Shown here in pieces: positions 21,029 through 33,123 of a stretch of 64,000 nt of DNA (positions are counted from its first letter, which is position 1; the number at the start of each line of letters is the position of its first letter). The stretch is from Henckelia pumila (taxonomy: Eukaryota; Streptophyta; Magnoliopsida; Lamiales; Gesneriaceae): assembly GCF_033568475.1 (NCBI RefSeq), contig NC_133122.1, forward strand, positions 12,056,201 through 12,120,200. The letters run 5' to 3'. A program made the translations under genes and the position numbers. Below the pieces are notes generated by a model that worked only from the letters and a program-made list of their open reading frames with translations, did not search any database and was not told the origin of the DNA.

Positions 21029-22012
21029 TGTAATGCTCCAAATTTCTCTTAATTGAATTTATTTGAGATAATCGAAGATTATAGAATTCGAGGATCGATT
21101 TAATTTTGATCAAGGACTATTTTGCAAATTTAGGAATTTTCAGGGACCAAAATGCAATTTTTGAGTTCGACTAAGTCTTAGAGATATTTGAAGGATGACT
21201 AAGCTCCTTCTTCTTCCTCATTCTCTTCAAAAACCGTGTATCACCATTGTAGGGAGAAAAACGTTTCTCCAAGCTATTGAATTTTCAGGTTTGTTCGATC
21301 CGTTCGTCAGAAATTTAATCTGAAAGCAGATTAGCGATCACGGTTGCGAGAGCTTCGTTCTATCGTAAGTATTTCTTCGATCAGATATATTTTATTTTTT
21401 GGATGTAATTGGAATTTTATTCTTTTTGGGTATGATATTCCGAAATGTATGTCGTTCGGAATTGTTATTAATTTTCTTGTGATTTTCAAAAATGGGGATT
21501 TGAGATTTGGTTGATTTGAGGTGTTTTGATGATATTGAAGTTGTTATGAGTTGATTGAGATATTGTACTGATGTCTGTGTTTCCGGTTTGATCAGAATAT
21601 AGCCGTTATGCCGCCGATTTGAGATTTTAGTTTTTGGGGAAATTGATGTGAGTTTTGGATTGGTTTTGTATTGATTGATGTTGATGTTCTTAATTATCTG
21701 CTTTCAGACTTGTTTGAACATCGTTGGACTCGGAGTTCTTAGAGTTCGAATCATCGAAGAGTCGATCGAGGTTTGATATCGAGTTTACCTTTTTCGTTGA
21801 ACTGATATTCGTTTGGATTGTGATGGGAATTCTTGTCTTTGTAGCAATCCAGTTTGGAGCAACATTTGTCTCGAGAAAGGTATAAGACGACACTGGATGG
21901 AATAGGACGATTAACTCGAATCCGGATTGATTCGAGTGTCCTAGAGAAATCACATACTTGCATGTATATGTGAATTACTTGAATTATATAATTAAATGTT
22001 TTAGTTTTTCAT
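21029..22012 (+). repeat. 3' LTR of the first chromovirus, left part
   Basis: It starts TGTAATGCTCCAAATTTC and matches 14252 onward up to the TTCAT where a solo LTR interrupts it. Confidence 0.85.
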
Positions 22013-23857
22013 TGAAAGAGTAGGTGCCCGGTGAGCCAACTTGTGGCTAAGGGCTTTGATGACTCTTTGTATAAACAATCTTTTGTTTAATATAATTTAC
22101 ACTTTTATTAATGGCAATGACTTTATCTTTCTTCATATTGTTATATTGTGATATACTATTGATGTTTTGATAAAGACCTTGAATATACTATAGTGTATGT
22201 AAGATGTGGTAGAACATGGGGATGTCTATCATGAAACACATCTTATAGTCACTTTATATTCTAAACTGTTCCTAGTCGATTGAGCCGTCCGATAATAAGG
22301 ATAAGGATCGCTCGAGTTTGAGACTAGCATTTGCGATGCAGAGTACCACGTTTCATTGGTAAGGAACATAGAGATGTTCGAAGCATGAAAATGGATATTC
22401 ATATGATGAATGATCGAACTGCCCTATCCGGACTTTCCAAGTGGTTATCACTTATCGAGTGGATAAAGTCCGCGGTTTTGGTTGTACACCATTAGTCCTT
22501 ACTACTTGAAACATCATTGAGACTCTATATGCTAGTACTGTGCTTTGACTCGTTTACCGACTCTATTGGGGTCATCAGGTGTCGGGATTGGGTACAGTTA
22601 CAACACATATAGGAGTCGATGCTTTGTTGTCAAGGATTCACCACATACTTGCGAGTGTGGATATCCTATGCGATCTGAGGAGATATTAGTGTGACGAATC
22701 TCTGGCTAGAGTACATGATGTGGTTTAAGAAATGGTTTCTTAGTAGCACATGCGATGTCACTATTTGATCTTCAAGATGTATTGCATAGTTATCGAATCT
22801 CGAACGACTCTCGATATACCAATGGTTGTTGATTCGATCGGGATATATGGATGAAGGGACCGTACTGTACGCTAACCAAAATCTATTGGTTCTTGCAGGC
22901 ACTATCAGTGATACCTAGGGAATCATGGGGCGATGTTGCTAGGCGCTCTTACCATGATTCGATGGGCAAGTCGGAAATTGTTGTTCCGAGTCACAAGGAG
23001 TTGTGAGCCCACGGCTAGCTGTATCCCTGAACCATTGAGGGTCACACAGAGTAATGGATTTTTAATCCCCGTTGAGATAGTTAAATTTAAAGAGTTAAAT
23101 TTAATGAACAAAGAAGTTGGACTTCTTAATTATGAGTAGAGGAGTAAGATTTCCTAAAATGACATAGGGATGAGCATTTTTGGAAATCACAGAATTCGGA
23201 TTCAGAAAAAATTATCTTGACTTTAAAAGGTGCAGAAATGGTTTCTGTGCACATTGGTGAAATCGGTTTATCAATCGGAGTCACGATGAATTTTATATTA
23301 ATTTCTGAACATGCGGGCTTTGCTTGTCGGGCTTGAACTTATGACTAATGGGCCCTAAGCTGTTAGCGGCCTACATTATAAATAAGTTATTGCAGTATAG
23401 AAATTACACACAACAGGTCACAAATTTTCAAAAAACCTAGTATTTTTCTCTGACAGTGGCCGCCCCCTTCCCCTCTGCTCGGAAAATCCAGTCTGTGAAT
23501 TTTGAATTACAGTCTGGTTTAACGGATCAAATTCTTTAATTCTCTTCGTAGAAACTTCTGATAGATTTTCTAGTGCAATCTATCAGAGGGATTAATTATC
23601 TGTTCGTGGACCTGATTGAAGAACAGTTCGTCCATCAGTTCCAGGGATATACAATAAGAGCAGAGCAATCTGTTGGTGTCCATAATCTCGATTCGAGATT
23701 GGAGGTAAAAATTTATAATTGTTATTTAATTTTTACACACACAATTTAATCGTAAAAGTTTTGATACCCATTATGGAATCGTTCCATATAAAAATTTTTA
23801 AACTTCCGCTGCACCGGGTATCAATCCTGATTGATCTGATCGCCGCGTTCTCCAACA
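22013..23857 (+). mobile_element. Solo LTR of an Angela-type copia element
   Basis: It begins TGAAAGAGTAGGTGCCCGG and ends TTCTCCAACA, 1845 bp, flanked by exact 5-bp duplications TTCAT (22008-22012 and 23858-23862). There is no internal region, so it arose by recombination between two LTRs. It is homologous to the LTRs of the copia element at 29471-44145 but closer to the solo LTR at 53901-55752: both share GGTGAGCCAACTTGTGG and ACATGCGGGCTTTGCTTGTC. The homologous 5' LTR near 15270 shows the unoccupied site. Confidence 0.9.
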
Positions 23858-23862
23858 TTCAT

Positions 23863-24806
23863 ATGCATTCATATTGAGCCAAACAGTTCGTTTCATTTTG
23901 AATTAGACGATCTGGGGATTATAGTCGAGTAGCGCTGGTAGGCGATTTACTACAGTGGCCGATCAACTCTCTATTGAATGCTTCAGAGTCTAGAGGATTG
24001 AAATATACATCGTCCACCTCGAAAGGGAAAGTAGGTGTGATTGTTGTGATATTTTATCCTTGGGATCCCAACCAAGGAATCAAGGAACCGATTTACCTTT
24101 AGAAGTTCATGTATTTCATTTTGAGATGCCTATTTGTTATAGAATGTTTGTCTCTTTTATTGAGAATATTATTCTCACCGGATTTATCCGGCTGTTGTCT
24201 TGTCTTTGTATGTGTGCTTGGCAACAGATGGGGCAGGACCGAGTCAGAGATCGCATGGCTAATGGGTTTGAGGATAGATTGGGGGCCTGGAGTTTTTAGA
24301 AGTCGATGTTTAATCAAACTTTTATGTTTTGAAACTTGTAGCAAGTTTGTTGTATAATTAGAACCGATGCATGTTCTACTGAATCCGAATTGTCTATAAC
24401 TCTATATTTGTATGGTTTGTACTTGCTGGATTTGTGTATTTTACCTTTTTGTGGAGTTGAGTTTAAGTGATTTTGGAAAAGTGCAATCTGGAAAATGTTT
24501 ATTCTGATTACAGGGGGCAGCGCCCGAGCTGCAAGATTTAACGGCCCGAGCGCAGCCCTTTGTTTTTGAGGCAGTGGGCGCAAAATATTGCAGCGCTTGA
24601 GCTGCAAGATTTAGTGGCCCGAGCGCTGCCTTAGTTGTGCGAGGCAGTAGGTTGTGGATTTTGGCGATGCTTTTCTAACGCCCGTGCGCAACCCCCCCCC
24701 CCCCCCCCTTTTAAAATTTTTTTTATGGGTTTTCTGCCTTTGGCTTTTTGATGGATTGTTTTTATACTTTATTCTTGATTAGAGGTTTAGAATCGAGGTC
24801 CTGACA
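23863..24806 (+). repeat. 3' LTR of the first chromovirus, right part
   Basis: After the second TTCAT, homology to the 5' LTR resumes (CATTCATATTGAGCCAAAC) and ends GAGGTCCTGACA at 24806. A poly-C tract lies at about 24692-24708. Confidence 0.8.
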
Positions 24807-24811
24807 AAAAA

Positions 24812-27800
24812 TGTATGCGAATAAAAGATACTTTCACATATTTGTATTATTAGATTCAACTCTAATATCACAGTTAATGTTAGTAATTTTACGGAGAGCA
24901 ATATCCAATTGATGTCACAACATTTTTAGCTAGCTACTGTAACATTTCAATTTTTGTTCTTAATGGTAAAAAAATTAATTACCTATGATCAACTTGACGG
25001 CAAATAGAGCACTCTGCTTTTTGAATGCAGCATCATACCAAAAAGGAATAAATACTTAAGGGAAAAACCAATTCTGATAAACATATCAAATGAATTACAA
25101 AGAGAGAATAAAGATACTACAGAGGTAGTAATCATTCCCAGATATAATCAATTGACATGGATATGGAGAACCAGCAGGAAAATTCCATCAAAAGCTACGC
25201 TAAGATGAGTACTCTTACTTCACCACAACGAACCTAAAAATGACAAATGATCAAAGTATTCAATAAATAAACTATGGCAACCTCGCCTCGTTCTCTTCCA
25301 TGAAATGGAATAATAACACTAAATATTAAAAAAAAAATATTTTTTATATCACAAAATTTGGAGCCCGCAAAATATTAAAATAAAATATGTATGGATTGGA
25401 ATCACAATAAAAATCAAATCCATACCCATCAAGGTGTGAGATGTGAGTTTGCTAAAGCATATTAAAAAATAATAAACAACAAAATAAGCGAAAAATGCAA
25501 CACAAAGCATAGTAGTAAAAATCTTATTGAAGGAATGCGAAATCTTGGGCGCATTCACCTTGAACTGAGTGAAATCAGTTGGACCTATTGTTGGTTTGCC
25601 ATAGATTTTATCGGCGCATTAAAAATTCAACAAATGAGTTTCTTTGATGTACGCTTGATTTTCCAATCCCATCACTATAGAATTTTTGACTTCGGGTGAG
25701 GAAGCAATAAACTTTGAAACGAAAGGGTTGTATCAAACAGATGTGGTTTTCCCGAAATAGAGGGTAATAATTGATCGATGTTTATGGGTTTCTTCATCCA
25801 TGTCAGGCAAGATCGGTGAATAGGAATTGGTGTTTTTTTTTCGGACAAAGTGTGAGGTTTTTCGATGGGTGGTTTTGGATTTTTTCTTCTATGTCAGCCA
25901 CGATCGGTGAAGAGTAGGGCGATAGTTTAATTTCTTTGGTTTTGGAAATACCAAACTGAGGGGTGGAACAAACGTGATGTTTTGTGGATTTTTTTAATTA
26001 ATTAAATAAATTTTTAAATTGATATTGGGTCATACCAAACTAACTTACCATACTATACATACCAAATGGTTTCTCATATTCCCTCAACCTTTATAAAATA
26101 GAAATATATTAAAACCAAACAAATTTACTATCTATAAATAAATAGAGTGAAAGCACCTACAATATATTTTATTCTAAAACAAGAAAAAGGGCCCGCCACA
26201 GGAATTTGCAGATTAAAAAATATAATTGCAAGCTGATACATATAATTTGTGCATCCAATCTAAGAAATATTTGATATCAAAGAATATAAGTCATAAAACA
26301 TAAGGACACTCATTTGCAAAGGGAAGCAATTTAATGGGAATTGATACCTGATATCCAGACTCTAATGGCTGTGACATTTAAGCACAATGCCCAACTGTAG
26401 AAACATATACATTTCACAAAGTCAAATATGCATAATCCATATTGGGAGGAAAAAATCACTACTAAAATTTTCCATGAAATTTTGTCAAATAGTTGATGAT
26501 TTGAAGGGTAAGACAATGAAATATGATATTACCTTGAACAATATTTACGATATTCGGGAATGAGGAACGATCATAAAAATCAAATATCAGTGAATAATTC
26601 ATAAATAAAACAATAAATGTGGGGATGGAAACATGACTAAATAAGAAAAAAACGCTATACTATCAGGATTCAAGTTAAAAATTTCTGAAATACACGAACA
26701 AAGTAAAGGAAAGAACAAATAAAAATCTTACTGTTGATTTTTCAAAAATTCCCAAGCATTTTGTGTGTTGAGCGATGAATTGTTTCTATTTTTTGATGAA
26801 AATGATGGCAGGCCTTGGATGTGTTTTGATTTGAAAAATAACAGAAAGAAAATGGTAAGATGAAACGTGGAGTGCAGTGGGAAGTGGGAAGGTTTCGTAG
26901 CGGGTTGGCCCAAAAAAATATTATTGATTTTTTTTGGAGAAGAGAATAGTGGATATGGTTTTTTACTCACGTTGAGACGCCAAAACATTATGGCTATTGA
27001 AAGAGGATATTATCGGAAAAATGACATACCAACGCTCCAAGAAATTAGTATGAGGCCCATATCTTGTAGAAAATAGTAAGAGATAGTAATAGATATCAAC
27101 TTGAAACTGTTAAATAAAGTATATTTCTTTTGATTTTTTGAACTACTTACACATGAAAAATCTTACATGATGACGTTCACGTTGATGTTGTCTCCGTTGA
27201 TATGTAGTGGTTGTAGAACTGTAAAATAAACCAAATTTGTTTTATGATGATTTGTAGTGTATTGAAATATTTGATAATAAAATAGGTGTTGTAGTATGAA
27301 TGATGTTTCGTACCACTTCAATATCATCGTTAGCGCATCTAATTTTTCTCCTATCACTATAAACAGCATGTCAATTAAATTATGTATATAGATAATTCAT
27401 CTTTTCATATAATTGTGGTTTGTATTGAGTAATAGGTGTAACTAAATAATGTATTTTCTACCATATATCTTCTAGACGATATGTCTTTCTGCTCCATTAT
27501 CAAGTGAGAGTAATTAAGAAAATCGGAATAGATTTTGAAAATAACGCATATTGAAGAAAAAAAATAAGTTTTTGATAGCGTAACTCAGTTAAATCTCATC
27601 CTTCTACCCACGCAATTCACTTGTTGTTGTAAGAAAAGAACATAAATATACAGAAATTATAAAGGGAAAATATGTTACATATTAAGAAGAAGAAGAATTG
27701 TGTTGTAAGACACACATTTACTTACACATGTTTTTTTTAATTTTTGAGCAATTCTTAAAATCACTCTCCCAATGTCATATGCATTTATACCTACTATAGT

Positions 27801-28200
27801 TTTCCATCTCGGACTAATCACTTGAAATCTTCGAGGCTGCAATGTTTGTAAAGTTAAATTCATCATAATCATCTTTTAATTTTGCAATATAAAAATAAAA
27901 GTTTTACACTTGTAGATTGAGCCGAAGGTGTATGTCGAATGTAGTAGTATCAATATCTTTCATATCCTCAATGATAGTTTTTTCATCGGCAACCAAAGCT
28001 CTGGGAAAATGAATTTGATCACCTGCATAGCAGAATAAATTGATTAATTTTGTAACCATTTGTAGATAAAACTTATTTTATCTTTTTTTAAGGAAAGTTC
28101 ACTGACTCTAAGTTGTATCAAGAAATGTTAGGTAATAACACATCTTTGTAAACGACACTTTTTGTGTATATATATGATCATGATGTACCTAAAGTTTATA
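24812..28200. other. AT-rich spacer, nothing recognised
   Basis: About 3.4 kb with short open frames only. A minus-strand stretch at about 28025-27670 includes GDQIHFPRALVADEKTIIED and, in another frame, LQPRRFQVISPRWKTIVGIN, which look like decayed coding sequence, but I cannot name a family. Two similar segments ending in ATCGGTGAA (about 25800-25820 and 25892-25912) form a small direct repeat. I see no LTR, terminal inverted repeat or RNA gene. Confidence 0.4.
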
Positions 28201-28209
28201 TTGTATGTG

Positions 28210-28539
28210 ATCATATTATATTAAATACAATATCTTATGAAATCAAGTCTAAGTATAAAGGTCTAGGATATTAAGAACCAAAGAATAATTCATCTAGAAC
28301 ATCTCGGTTGAATTCAAGACTGCTTAAAACTAATATGCATGATTCGTCAAGTTCTACTTGGAAGAAAGCAGTCAGTATAGATTAAATGATCAAAAGAGAT
28401 ATCATAGACTGTTCTTTAATAATAGACAAGTTCAAAAAAGGTACATGCTAGACAATAAGAACGCAAGACCTATGCAACATATGGTCAAATATAGCATTGC
28501 ATATGATACTCGAAGAAACAATAAATCTATAAGAGTTTT
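28210..28539 (+). pseudogene. Old copia element, left fragment (outermost layer of the nest)
   Basis: The frame at about 28358-28539 (KRYHRLFFNNRQVQKRYMLD) runs into the chromovirus insertion. The same reading frame resumes at 50460 on the other side. By position it would be the gag-to-protease part of a copia polyprotein. The left limit is uncertain and no LTR of this element is seen. Confidence 0.4.
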
Positions 28540-29470
28540 TGTAGTAGCCCGTACCCAGAATTAGTGAGTAATTGTTATTAATCCAACAAATCATGTTATT
28601 TTAGATTCACATGATTAAGGGGACTTCTAATGGATAAACGGAGTCTGGAATTAGACCCAAAATGATCAGAAATGGTCAAGAGGGTTAGGCGGAACAGACA
28701 CAACGTCCGGGGATCGGATGCAACGTTCATGCCAGCAAGAATGCGTCACTGCTTACACACTTGATGTTGACGTTCGGACACAATGATGGCGAATGGATGC
28801 AACGATGGCGAATGGACGCAACGATGGAGGAACGGACTTTCCATTCGATGTCTATAAATAAAGGTGCCGAGATTCATTTCCAAGCACACCTTTCTCCTCT
28901 CTTCTCTCGATTCCTTGGTCTTCCAGCTTAGATCTAGAGCATTCTAGGCGTCCCATTGGGAATCCGGAAGTGGCGTAGCAATCTAGGCGTTGTAGCGGAG
29001 CTGTGGCCTAGTTTTGAGGCAAGTGACAGCAACGGGATAACGACGGACGTAGGTATAGCTGTTGCTTCCTAAAAATATTAGGATTATGCAATAGCTTAGT
29101 TAAGGCTTTTAGAGCACTTTAATGATATTAGTATCATTTGGCATTGTAGTGCGGATTTTAGGCGTGGACTTAGAGCTGGTAGAGCGCGCCTAGTATTTGA
29201 GATACGAAAGTACTGTTTGAGATATCCTGACTGAGTATGCATGTATTATGTGACTGGATGATTTATATGACATGATTTTATGCTGCATACATTTTCATCT
29301 TGAGCTATCTCTTTTGAGATGTCTGTTAGTAGGGTTTTACCCTATCCTGTTAGTGGTTGGACTTCCATCGATTTGGGTTCGGCGTATCCACTAGTATTTC
29401 GGTATGTGAGCCACCTCTTGAAGAGACGGCACATCGTGCTACATACCAGGGCCAGGTCTGTCTTTGTTAT
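28540..29470 (+). repeat. 5' LTR of the second chromovirus, left part
   Basis: It matches 49156-50070 closely, then stops at GTTAT, the target of the copia insertion. A cluster of GGACGCAACG-like repeats lies at about 28690-28835. Several of these have TG or CA where the 3' LTR keeps CG. Confidence 0.9.
28853..28860 (+). promoter_or_regulatory. TATA box in 5' LTR of the second chromovirus
   Basis: TATAAATA, conserved in the 3' LTR at 49452-49459, lies just after the GGACGCAACG repeat cluster. It is the probable core promoter. The copia insertion now separates it from the body of the element. Confidence 0.55.
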
Positions 29471-31350
29471 TGAAAGAGTGGGTGCCCGGTTAGCCAACTT
29501 GTGGCTAAGGGCTTTTATGACTCTATGTATAAACAATCTTTGTTTAATATAATTTACATTCATTAATGGCATTTTCTTTGTCTTTCTTCATATTGTTATA
29601 TTGTGATATACTATTGTTGTTTTGATAAAGATCTTGAATATACTATATTGTAAGTAAGATGAGATAGTGAATAAAGAGAGATCACTATTATGAAACACAT
29701 CTTATAGTCACTGTATATTCTAAACAGTTCCTAGTCAATTGAGCCGTCCGCTAATAAGGATAAGGATCGCTCGAGATTGAGACTAGCATTTGTGATGCCA
29801 AGTACCACGTTTCATTGGTAATGAACATGGAGATATTCAAAGCATGCAAATGGTTATTCATATGATGAATGATCGAACTACCCTATACGGACTTTCCAAG
29901 TGGTTATCACTTATCGAGTGGATAAAGTCCGCGGTTATGGTTATACACCATTAGTCTTTACTACTTGAAACATCATTGACACTCTATATGCTAGTACTGT
30001 ACTTTGACTCGTTTACCGACTCTATTGGGGTCATCAGATGTCGGGATTGGGTACAGTTACGACATATATAGGAGTCGATGCTTTGTTGTCAAGGATTCAC
30101 CACATACTTGCGAGTGTGGATATCCTATGCGATCTGAAGAGATATTAGTGTGACGAATCTCTGGCCAGAGTACATGATGTGTTTTAGGTTACTCGGTTTT
30201 CCTAGTAACACATGCGATGTCACTATTTGATCTCCAAGATGTAATGCATAGTTATCGAATCTCGAACGACTCTCGATGCACCAATGGTTGTTGATTCGAT
30301 CGGGATATATGGATGAAGGGACCGTACTGTACGCTAACCAAAATCTACTGGTTCTTGCAGGCACTATCAGTGATACCTAGGGAATCATGGGGCGATATTG
30401 CTAGGCGCTCTTACCATGATTTGATAGGTAAGTCGGAAATTGTTGTTCCGAGTCACAAGGAGTTGTGAGCCCCATTGAGGGTCACACAAGTAATGGATTA
30501 CTAAATCCCGTTAAGATAGTTAAATTTAAAGAGTTAAATTTAATGAAAGAGAAGTTGGACTTCTTAACTAAAAGGGAGTGGAATTTCATAAAATGACATA
30601 GGGATGTGCATTTTTGGAAATCACTGAATTCGGATTCAGAAAAATTATCTTTACTTCAAAAGATGCAGAAATGGTTTCTGTGCACATTGGTAAAATTAGT
30701 TTATCAATCGGAGTCACGATGAATTTTATATTAATTTCTATAATAATAGGCTTGGCTTGTTGGGCTTAAGTTATGGATTGTGGGCCCTAAGGAGTTAGAG
30801 TCCTAATACAATTATAACTTAATCTAGTCAAGAAATTATCTATAAATACATGTGTATTGTTCGAAAATTAGACACAATTCCTCTTGCAATTTTCGAATTA
30901 CACACATATATTTTCAAGGGGATTTTTCGAAAATCCTCTACTCCTTTTTGAGATAATTCAGTCTGTGATTTTTCTGAAAAACTACATTCTGAATTGACAG
31001 ATCAAATCTGTTTAATCTCTTCGATAAACATCTGATTGATTTCTATTGCAATCAATCAGAGGGTTTCTGTTTTCTATTCGTGGACCTAATTCCGGAGATT
31101 GATCGAGCAAGTCATCGGTTCCCGGGATTTACAAGAAGAGCAGATTAAATTCTGTTGGAGTCCATAATCAAGCCTTAGCTTGAAGAGGTAAAAATATTTA
31201 ATTGTGAATTTATATTTTTACTTGCAAGATTTTAATCGTTAGGATTTGATACCCACGATATGGAATCGTTCCATATCAAAAATAAAATTTTTAAAACTTT
31301 CGCTGCTCCGGGTATCACATCCTTGTGATCAGAGAACGCGTGTTCCAACA
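29471..31350 (+). repeat. 5' LTR of the Angela-type copia
   Basis: TGAAAGAGTGGGTGCCCGG to GCGTGTTCCAACA, 1880 bp. It holds TATAAATA at 30841-30848 and, near its end, a hairpin at 31257-31277 bracketed by GATACCC and GGGTATC. Confidence 0.92.
30841..30848 (+). promoter_or_regulatory. TATA box in copia 5' LTR
   Basis: TATAAATA is kept in the 3' LTR at 43637-43644 with the same surroundings (AATTATC before, CATGTG after). It is the likely core promoter for the copia genomic RNA. Confidence 0.6.
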
Positions 31351-31351
31351 G

Positions 31352-31366
31352 TGGTATCAGAGCCAG
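31352..31366 (+). other. Primer-binding site, initiator Met tRNA type
   Basis: TGGTATCAGAGCCAG starts one base after the 5' LTR end. It is the standard copia site complementary to initiator Met tRNA. Confidence 0.9.
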
Positions 31367-31473
31367 GTTGTAATCTTTGATCAAACGATTAAAATTAATC
31401 GATTGTACAAAATTTTTAACCTCGGTTTTTGGAAAACAAAACAAAAATTTTAAACGAAAATTAAATTTGAACA

Positions 31474-31700
31474 GGGCAACGGGGCAACGAGATCGCTGCC
31501 CAAAAGGGCAGCAATGGTTGCTGCCCAGGGGCAGCGAGATCGCTGCCCGTTCATTGCTGCCCAGGGGCAGCAATCGTTGCTGCCCAAGGGCAGCAAGATC
31601 GCTGCCTAGGGCAGCCAAGGGGCTGCCCTACACCCCACGTGGAGGTTGCCCTGCCCCACGTGGGGGCGGGGCTGCCCGGGAACGTCTCGGGCAGCCCGGA
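31474..31700. repeat. GC-rich cluster of GGGCAGC / GCTGCCC inverted motifs
   Basis: At least seven GCTGCC(C/T) and five GGGCAGC motifs alternate about every 15-25 bp, so many short hairpins are possible. Two CCACGTGG sites (about 31636 and 31655) lie within it. The cluster stands out sharply against the AT-rich surroundings. Confidence 0.8.
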
Positions 31701-32641
31701 AAATTAAATTTTTTATTTTTTTCCAAAATTTTAAATTTTTTAAATTTTAGTTTTTGGTCCGATCGAAAATTGTTTTTGATTGGTCCGCGAGGCGTCGGAT
31801 CAAATTGTTTGAGTCCGAAATTTTTAAAATTGATTTTTGTATAAATTTGAATTTTTGGAAAATTTATAAATTTTATCCGTTAAATTAGATTTTATAAAAT
31901 TAATTATTTTGGTACAATTGATGATAATATATGATCTTATGAAAGGATAAGATAAAATTTGATTTTATCTTTTTAATTATGATGTCATTGCATGTTATCC
32001 AATTATTTAATTATTGAATTAATTATTGGATAAAAGGATGATAGATTGCCATGACCAATTTGGTAGGTGTATGTTAGGTTATTTACATTTGGTTTTATTG
32101 TTGTTGGGTTTTATTAATGGGCTTGGTTTATAGCCCAATTTGAATTGTCATTTGTAATAAAAAGTGGGCCTGGTTTATGGCCTGTTCCCACCCTTAAATA
32201 TGCATCCCCTACTTGTCATCGAAATTTATTGTAAATTTATTAGACTTAGTGGGAGATAAATATTTGAAGACAAAGGTGGGCCCAGCATACAATAAAGACC
32301 GAAAAAATGTAAATTTGAAGCTCAATGTAATAGGATTGCATTGCATACTTGCATATCACCTAGGATTGGACTTAGACTCGTGATTGGCAACCACGGGTAG
32401 ATTAGTGATTGGGATCGATCATCCTTTAAATAATATATGATATTATTGTTGTATACATGTTTAGAATAAATTGTATGAATCCCGCAAGCATACAAACTTT
32501 AAAAGATGAGACGAATTTTCAAAATTTAAAATCCCTCATTTTAAATATGATTTAAAATTGATATCAAGATAAACAAAAGGGAATTTAAATATTGTTTAAA
32601 TGTTCCTACCTTCCATCAACGATCAATGTATGAGATGCTAC

Positions 32642-32950
32642 CCGCGGGCACGGTCCGGCTCATATTATTGGGGGGGCCCGTTCGTCGGAAAGCTGTAAAT
32701 TGGATCGACACATGTTGTAAGTTGGGTGGAACTTCCATGGGATTGGCTCATATTATTGGGGATCCACATGGCGACCGTCCATCACAACTTAATATTGATG
32801 GGTAATCTTGACATGTCACAATAAACGGCGTCATATTATTGGGCCCTTATTGGACATGAGGTAAAAACATGGGGGTTGCTTTGGAAGCAATTGATCTCTA
32901 CCTTTTGAAAATTATGGTTGGCTGATATTATTCGGGACTATAGTTTGTCA
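32642..32950 (+). repeat. Four spaced CATATTATTGGG-like motifs in the copia leader
   Basis: Motifs occur at about 32660, 32747, 32830 and 32925, the last as GATATTATTCGGG. Three are preceded by GGCT. Spacing is about 85-95 bp, with little similarity in between. The role is unknown. Confidence 0.6.
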
Positions 32951-33123
32951 ATTGGACTCCATGTTCCCACTAAGGAAACTAGTTTCCCGTTTTCACTAGA
33001 GGGTAGTGAAACCGTTAAAATAGTGGGAGTGAAATTCATAAAATAAATTTCGCCATATTTTATGTCTTAGTAAATTAATTAAGCAATCATCGATTATTGT
33101 CTGTTTCATCTCAGTATATCATT

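Larger units (their letters stand above)
14252..24806 (+). mobile_element. Full-length dead chromovirus (Ty3/gypsy) with a solo LTR nested in its 3' LTR
   Basis: TG...CA LTRs enclose gag, protease, reverse transcriptase, RNase H, integrase and a C-terminal chromodomain-like region. The 5-bp repeats AAAAA at 14247-14251 and 24807-24811 fit a target-site duplication. Domain order and the GAGGACGAAAT segment before the polypurine tract suggest the Tekay/Del type of chromovirus. Every coding domain is broken by stops or shifts. A copia-type solo LTR entered the 3' LTR later. Confidence 0.85.
31367..33123 (+). other. Long untranslated leader of the Angela-type copia
   Basis: About 1.75 kb between primer-binding site and gag, with no coding region. 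It has two unusual parts. One is a GC-rich cluster of GGGCAGC/GCTGCCC inverted motifs at 31474-31700. The other is a set of four CATATTATTGGG-like motifs about 90 bp apart at 32642-32950. Long leaders are normal in Angela/BARE elements. Confidence 0.75.

Noticed and set aside
22666..22902. Similar minus-strand open frames in three copia LTRs (22666-22902, 30125-30364, 42920-43138) that look like a conserved small protein.
   Set aside because: They are similar only because the LTRs are homologous. Their ends differ by indels and no coding-type conservation can be shown.
27163..28030. A host gene on the minus strand.
   Set aside because: Two peptide stretches look coding-like, but they are in different frames, broken, and match no family I can name.
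28540..29470. An isolated or solo LTR.
   Set aside because: It is the left part of the 5' LTR of a full element. The remainder is at 44151-44540 and the partner at 49156.
31377..31844. A 155-codon open frame across the GC-rich cluster.
   Set aside because: It is low-complexity translation of inverted repeats in the untranslated leader and starts at the primer-binding region.
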